Assembly (NCBI GenBank): GCA_043760535.1
Contig: JAYUOV010000287.1
Span: forward strand, 1 to 26,218
Length of the DNA: 26,218 nt
Direction: 5' to 3'
Origin: JAZKFT01 sp043760535
GTDB lineage: Bacteria; Bacteroidota; Bacteroidia; Chitinophagales; Chitinophagaceae
The notes below the pieces were generated by a model, which saw only the letters and a program-made list of their open reading frames with translations, was not told where the DNA came from and did not search any database. A program made the translations under genes and the position numbers. Positions 22,265-26,218 of the stretch are shown here, one piece after another (the first letter of the stretch is position 1; each line of letters starts with the position of its first letter).

Positions 22265-23515
22265 ATGACGATCCTATTTATCATCATCACCATATTACTG
22301 ATTGGGTTTTTTGCGGGTATCGAAATCGCTTTTATCAGCGTAAATAAACTGAGCGTTGAGCTTAAGAAAAAGCAGGGCAAAAAAAGCGGACAAATACTCG
22401 GCCGGTTTATAGAAAAGCCAAGCCGGTTTATAGGCACCTGCCTTGTGGGCTTCAATGTTTTTTTGGTAATATATGGCCTTATGGTAAGCGATATGCTGCA
22501 CCCATTATGGCAAAAAATAAACCTGGATACGATAGATAAATCCGGATCTCTTAAAGTGGTGGCGGAAGTGGTAATTAGTACTTTTTTTGTACTACTTGTT
22601 GAGTTTTTATTCAAAGCCATTTTTCGGGCAAAAAACGATTGGGTGCTTAGCTTCTTTGCACCCGCCATGGAATTTTTCGACAATGTTTTTGGCTGGATAG
22701 CCCGTGGATTTGTAGATATGGCCGAGTGGATTTTAAAATACATTTTTAATGTTAAAATAAACGAACAGCGGCCAGCCTTTAGCCGTGGCGACCTGGAACA
22801 TTATTACCAGCAAACCAAAGAAAGCGAGGACGATAGCCAGGAACTGAATACCGAACTTTTTGAAAATGCACTGAGCCTGCCTTCGGTTAAAATACGCAGC
22901 TGCCTGGTACCACGTAAAGAAATAGTGGCCGTAGATGCCAAAGCATCTTTACAGGATGTGAAACGGAAAATGATAGAAACGAAACTGAGCCGTGTAGTGG
23001 TGTACGATGGCGGCATCGATAATATTATTGGCTACATACACCAGCTTGATTTATTTAAACACCCGGCCGATATTAAAAGCATTTTACTACCCATACCCGC
23101 AGTGCCAGAAACTATGGGAGCCACCGACCTAATTACTAAGTTTTCTAAAGAAAGAAAAAGCATAGCCTGGGTGGTAGATGAGTTTGGCGGCACCAGCGGC
23201 ATAGTAACAATGGAAGATTTACTGGAAGAAATTTTTGGTGAAATACAAGACGAATACGATACCGACGAATTTGTAGATAAGCAACTGGCCGAAAACGAAT
23301 ACATGTTTAGCGGCAGGCTGGAACTGGATTACCTCAACGAGAAATACGACCTAAAGTTCTCCATAACAGAATCTGAAACCCTGAGTGGCTATATCATTAA
23401 CGAACACGAAAGCATGCCCGCCCAAAACGAAAAAATCATCATTGGCAATTACCAGTTCGATATTATGAACATGAGCGATACCAGAATAGAGCTTGTGAAG
23501 ATGAAGGTGTTGTAG
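22265..23515 (+). CDS. CNNM/CorC-type CBS-domain membrane protein (hemolysin family)
   Basis: This 416-residue protein has the DUF21/CNNM layout: membrane segments at about 2-24, 60-82 and 95-122 with a further hydrophobic region near 125-150; a pair of CBS domains at about 205-325, including SRVVVYDGGIDNIIGYIH and the strongly conserved WVVDEFGGTSGIVTMEDLLEEIFGEIQDEYD region; and a C-terminal CorC/HlyC domain (about 335-416). Families with this layout are linked to magnesium or cobalt efflux and, in Bacteroidota, to the gliding-associated GldE group. The 'hemolysin' name is historical. Which branch this belongs to cannot be told by eye. A TATCTTCG element just before the start (22253-22260) could be a -7 box, with a very short leader. 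Confidence 0.92.
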   Translation: MTILFIIITILLIGFFAGIEIAFISVNKLSVELKKKQGKKSGQILGRFIEKPSRFIGTCLVGFNVFLVIYGLMVSDMLHPLWQKINLDTIDKSGSLKVVAEVVISTFFVLLVEFLFKAIFRAKNDWVLSFFAPAMEFFDNVFGWIARGFVDMAEWILKYIFNVKINEQRPAFSRGDLEHYYQQTKESEDDSQELNTELFENALSLPSVKIRSCLVPRKEIVAVDAKASLQDVKRKMIETKLSRVVVYDGGIDNIIGYIHQLDLFKHPADIKSILLPIPAVPETMGATDLITKFSKERKSIAWVVDEFGGTSGIVTMEDLLEEIFGEIQDEYDTDEFVDKQLAENEYMFSGRLELDYLNEKYDLKFSITESETLSGYIINEHESMPAQNEKIIIGNYQFDIMNMSDTRIELVKMKVL

Positions 23516-24001
23516 GCTTAATATCCAGGGTACTGGCGGCAAGGTACAAGACGGCAGTATTAAGAATTTATTTACCCATATTTATTTTATTCAGCAATTT
23601 GGTGAAAACACATTGGCCGTCAACTTAAGGTAGTAAAACCGAAGGCTCAGGTCATTTTGTAAAAACGAATTTTAATACGTTGACTTGAAATGGGGCAAAA
23701 GTGGAGAGCTGTAGGCTCGGTCTATATAATCGGTGCGGCACTAACTTTCTCTCGGGTTAATTCACCGGATTAAAATCCTTTGTTACAAAATAAAATCGAG
23801 CCTAAGGCTTTACACATAGCCTTAAGTTTACGAACATGGTGATAAAACCATCTACGGTAAGGGTTGTTCTTTCTCCTTGAACCGCGCTTTATGAACCCTA
23901 AACCCTGCACCTTGTACCTCCCCCTTTCACCGCTTATACATTACTACATTCCATTTGTTGCCAACTCTCCATTATATTCGGTCTCCGAAAATTTTTTTAT
24001 T
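23516..24001. other. Intergenic region with short inverted repeats and a candidate -7 box
   Basis: No gene is supported in these 486 bases. A CTTAATA/TATTAAG pair (23517-23523 with 23558-23564) encloses a GC-richer 34-nt segment just after the CBS gene. TAGGCTCG near 23712 recurs inverted as CGAGCCTA near 23796, and AAGGCT/AGCCTT forms a small hairpin at about 23804-23823. TATATTCG at 23973-23980 resembles a -7 element, 21 bases before the metalloprotease start. Confidence 0.45.
23875..23923. repeat. Degenerate heptanucleotide array (CCTTGAA/CCCTAAA units)
   Basis: Seven 7-mers keep one register: CCTTGAA, CCGCGCT, TTATGAA, CCCTAAA, CCCTGCA, CCTTGTA and CCTCCCC. They are of the same family as the array at 5508-5614 but more decayed, and sit about 80 bases upstream of the metalloprotease start. 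Confidence 0.6.
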
Positions 24002-26218
24002 ATGACTATCCAACAACGAATTCTTGCATTGCTATTGGCCGCATTGCCTTGCATAGCCTTTGCACAGGAAAAACCAAAAATACCTACGCCACCGGTTACC
24101 GATACCGCCAAGGTTAAGAAACCTCCAGTAGGCATTACTGAAAAAATTAAGTCTAGTAAAAAAGTCCCTGGGCTTTTTACCATTTACCAGGATACTGCAA
24201 CCGGCACTACACAAGTGTACATCCGTAAAGACCAGTTAGGCAAAGAGTACATTTATCAGAGCTTTTCTATGGGCGGCCCCACTTCTTTAGGGCTTAACCA
24301 AAGTATGCACCGGGCTAATTTTATTTTTAAAATGCAAAAGACATTTGATAAAATAGAATTTGCAGCCGTTAACACCAATTTCTACTACGACCCAAATAAT
24401 GCCGTTAGCAAGTCGGCCAATGTGGATGTACCCGGCGCCATTTTTTACAGCGATAAATTTGCCGCCGAAGATTCTACAGGCTACCTCGTGGCCGGCGACG
24501 CCTTGTTTATCAGCGAAAAGCTGGATCCGGTAAAACCAAATTTTCCGCCAGGTACACCGCCTACGGCTTTTTTTAACCTTGGTGGCTTAAACCCATTAAA
24601 GTCTAAAATAGCACAGGTTCGCAGCTACCCCGGCAATACCGATGTGGTGGTAGACCTTGCCTACGAAAACCCAATGCCATTTAACGGTGGCGGAAAAGAC
24701 ATAACCGATGCCCGTTTTAACCGGATTAAAATTCAGCATTCATTTATCGAAATGCCCAACAACGATTTCAGAGGCCGCAGAGATGACCCTAGAATTGGCT
24801 ATTTTGGTTCGGAAGTAGATGACCTTACTTCTATTTCGCCAACACCATATAAAGATGTTATCAATCGCTGGAATCTTAAAAAGAAAGATGCAAGCCAGCC
24901 GCTTAGCGATGCTGCAGAACCCGTTATTTATTGGATAGAAAACACTACCCCGGTACAATACCGCCAAACTATTAAAGAGGCTGGCGAAAAGTGGAACGAG
25001 GCTTTTGAAAAAGCTGGTATTAAAAATGCCATCGTAATGAAAATTATGCCCGACACTGCCACTTGGGATGCCGGAGATATTAATTACAATGTTATCCGTT
25101 GGGTATCTTCATCGCAGCCATCCTATGGCGCCATTGGCCCAAGCTTTACTAACCCCCGCACAGGCCAAATTTTAGGAACCGATATTACAGTAGAATGGAA
25201 AAGCGGGGCCGGCACACCCATTTTTGATGACCTTTTTAATGGTAGCAATGCTGCTGTAAAAGCAGTACAACTTCCATGGCAAACTGCCAGTGCAACTGAA
25301 GGTGCCGAAGCCGTGCCACATTTTGGATTTAATAAACAGCACATGGCCACCTGCACCATGGCCCACGAATTACAAGGCCAATACATAACAGGCCTTACCA
25401 CTCTGGAGGCACTTGATGAAGACATGCCCGAGGATAGTAAATATGCCAGCATTTCAGAAATGCACAAGCAGTTTTTATATTACCTGATTATGCATGAAAT
25501 GGGCCACACATTAGGTCTTAACCACAACATGAAAGCTTCGCAAATGCTTAGCCCTGCGCAGTTACACGATAAAACGTTGACCCGCAGAATTGGTTTACAG
25601 GGTTCTGTAATGGACTACCCTGCTATTAATGTTAGCCTCGACAGGAGTAAACAAGGCGATTACTACACCACCAAAGCCGGTCCATACGATTTATGGGCTA
25701 TTGAATATGGCTACACGCCTTTTAATGAAAGCGAAGAAGAGGCTGGTCTTAATAAAATACTGGCCCGCAGCACCGATCCGCAATTGGTTTTTGGTAACGA
25801 TGCCGATGATATGCGCAGCCCCGGCAGCGGTATAGACCCAAGGATAATGGTAAACGACCATAGCAACGATATGGTAGCCTATGCCGAAGAAAGGTTAAAG
25901 CTTGTGAACGCAATGATGCCAAAACTAAAAGCCCGTTTTAGCCGTGAGGGTAGAAGCTATCAGGAACTAAGAGGCCGCTACGGTGCGTTAAACAGTCAGC
26001 GTAGCCAAATGATTACAGCCGTAAGCCGCTATATTGGTGGTGTTTATGTAGATAGAAGTATGGTGGGCCAAAGCACAACCAACAAACCTTTTACACCGGT
26101 GCCGGTAGCCTACCAGAAAAAGGCTATGGAGTTACTTAGCAAATACGTGTACGCTCCAAATGCTTTTGATGCCGATGCACAATTGTTTCCGTATTTACAA
26201 AACCAGCGCCGTGGCTTT
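24002..26218 (+). CDS. Zinc-dependent metalloprotease (DUF5117/DUF4953 type), 3' end cut by the window
   Basis: The first 739 residues of a large exported protease are present; the frame is open to the last base. ATG at 24002 gives a signal peptide (residues 1-20, ending FAQ). A proline- and lysine-rich linker (about 21-55) precedes a domain with GLFTIYQD and GKEYIYQSF, as in DUF5118/DUF5117 proteins. The catalytic site is HEMGHTLGLNH with His498, Glu499, His502 and His508, a metzincin-type HExxHxxGxxH. A Met-turn-like SVMDYP follows with Met537. The region 340-480 carries YWIENTTPVQYRQTIKEAGEKWNEAFEKAGI, typical of these large Bacteroidota proteases, which usually reach about 800-900 residues, so roughly the last 60-160 are missing. 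It likely acts in the periplasm or at the surface. Substrate unknown. Confidence 0.92.
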   Translation, partial: MTIQQRILALLLAALPCIAFAQEKPKIPTPPVTDTAKVKKPPVGITEKIKSSKKVPGLFTIYQDTATGTTQVYIRKDQLGKEYIYQSFSMGGPTSLGLNQSMHRANFIFKMQKTFDKIEFAAVNTNFYYDPNNAVSKSANVDVPGAIFYSDKFAAEDSTGYLVAGDALFISEKLDPVKPNFPPGTPPTAFFNLGGLNPLKSKIAQVRSYPGNTDVVVDLAYENPMPFNGGGKDITDARFNRIKIQHSFIEMPNNDFRGRRDDPRIGYFGSEVDDLTSISPTPYKDVINRWNLKKKDASQPLSDAAEPVIYWIENTTPVQYRQTIKEAGEKWNEAFEKAGIKNAIVMKIMPDTATWDAGDINYNVIRWVSSSQPSYGAIGPSFTNPRTGQILGTDITVEWKSGAGTPIFDDLFNGSNAAVKAVQLPWQTASATEGAEAVPHFGFNKQHMATCTMAHELQGQYITGLTTLEALDEDMPEDSKYASISEMHKQFLYYLIMHEMGHTLGLNHNMKASQMLSPAQLHDKTLTRRIGLQGSVMDYPAINVSLDRSKQGDYYTTKAGPYDLWAIEYGYTPFNESEEEAGLNKILARSTDPQLVFGNDADDMRSPGSGIDPRIMVNDHSNDMVAYAEERLKLVNAMMPKLKARFSREGRSYQELRGRYGALNSQRSQMITAVSRYIGGVYVDRSMVGQSTTNKPFTPVPVAYQKKAMELLSKYVYAPNAFDADAQLFPYLQNQRRGF

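Noticed and set aside
1..26218. tRNA, rRNA, insertion-sequence transposase or phage genes
   Set aside because: None was recognised on reading; a covariance-model scan would be needed to exclude small RNA genes.

Overview
The window looks like a chromosomal piece of a Bacteroidota bacterium, most likely in or near the Chitinophagaceae. The support is a GLPGLI-family protein, a PorG-like (DUF6089) outer-membrane protein, a protein with a type IX secretion (T9SS) sorting tail, a propeller-type LytS-like sensor kinase with a LytTR regulator, and a large HExxHxxGxxH metalloprotease. Many exported proteins have the short 'MKK...A|Q' signal peptide typical of the phylum. No rRNA, tRNA, CRISPR array, transposase or phage gene was seen.

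Layout. 1-5276: a PorG-like barrel protein (minus), a 1000-residue GH3 glycosidase fused to a serine beta-lactamase-like domain (plus), and a GLPGLI protein (minus) that converges on it through a 17-bp bidirectional terminator. 5277-8290: an intergenic region with heptanucleotide arrays and a three-part GGAT...AGCCC element, then a histidine kinase / OmpR-type regulator pair separated by two tandem copies of a ~170-bp repeat. 8388-10951: a DUF4421-like barrel protein and a PLP aminotransferase. 10952-12773: an AT-rich stretch (about 17-27% GC in hand-counted lines, against about 43% in nearby coding lines) with a small ORF and an exported protein of unknown function whose signal peptide is out of frame with its ATG. 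12774-19551: a minus-strand cluster of LytS-like sensor kinase, large T9SS-secreted protein and LytTR regulator. 19552-26218: a small exported protein, an unrecognised 184-residue protein, two small membrane proteins, a CNNM/CorC-type CBS protein, and the first 739 residues of a zinc metalloprotease cut by the window end.

How they fit together. Most products act in or face the envelope: peptidoglycan or sugar hydrolysis, outer-membrane barrels, T9SS secretion and two signalling systems. The sensor-secreted protein-regulator cluster is the most suggestive functional unit. It is plausibly a surface protein made under control of the flanking pair, but this is inferred from gene order only.

The most unusual sequence-level feature is repeated use of 7-nt periodic arrays with different unit sequences in several intergenic regions. 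One array carries the stop codon of the histidine kinase and runs to within 6 nt of the regulator's start. A 70-bp inverted repeat pair (1-70 and 9434-9503) brackets the first 9.5 kb. I did not find a clearly new multi-gene defence or biosynthetic system.
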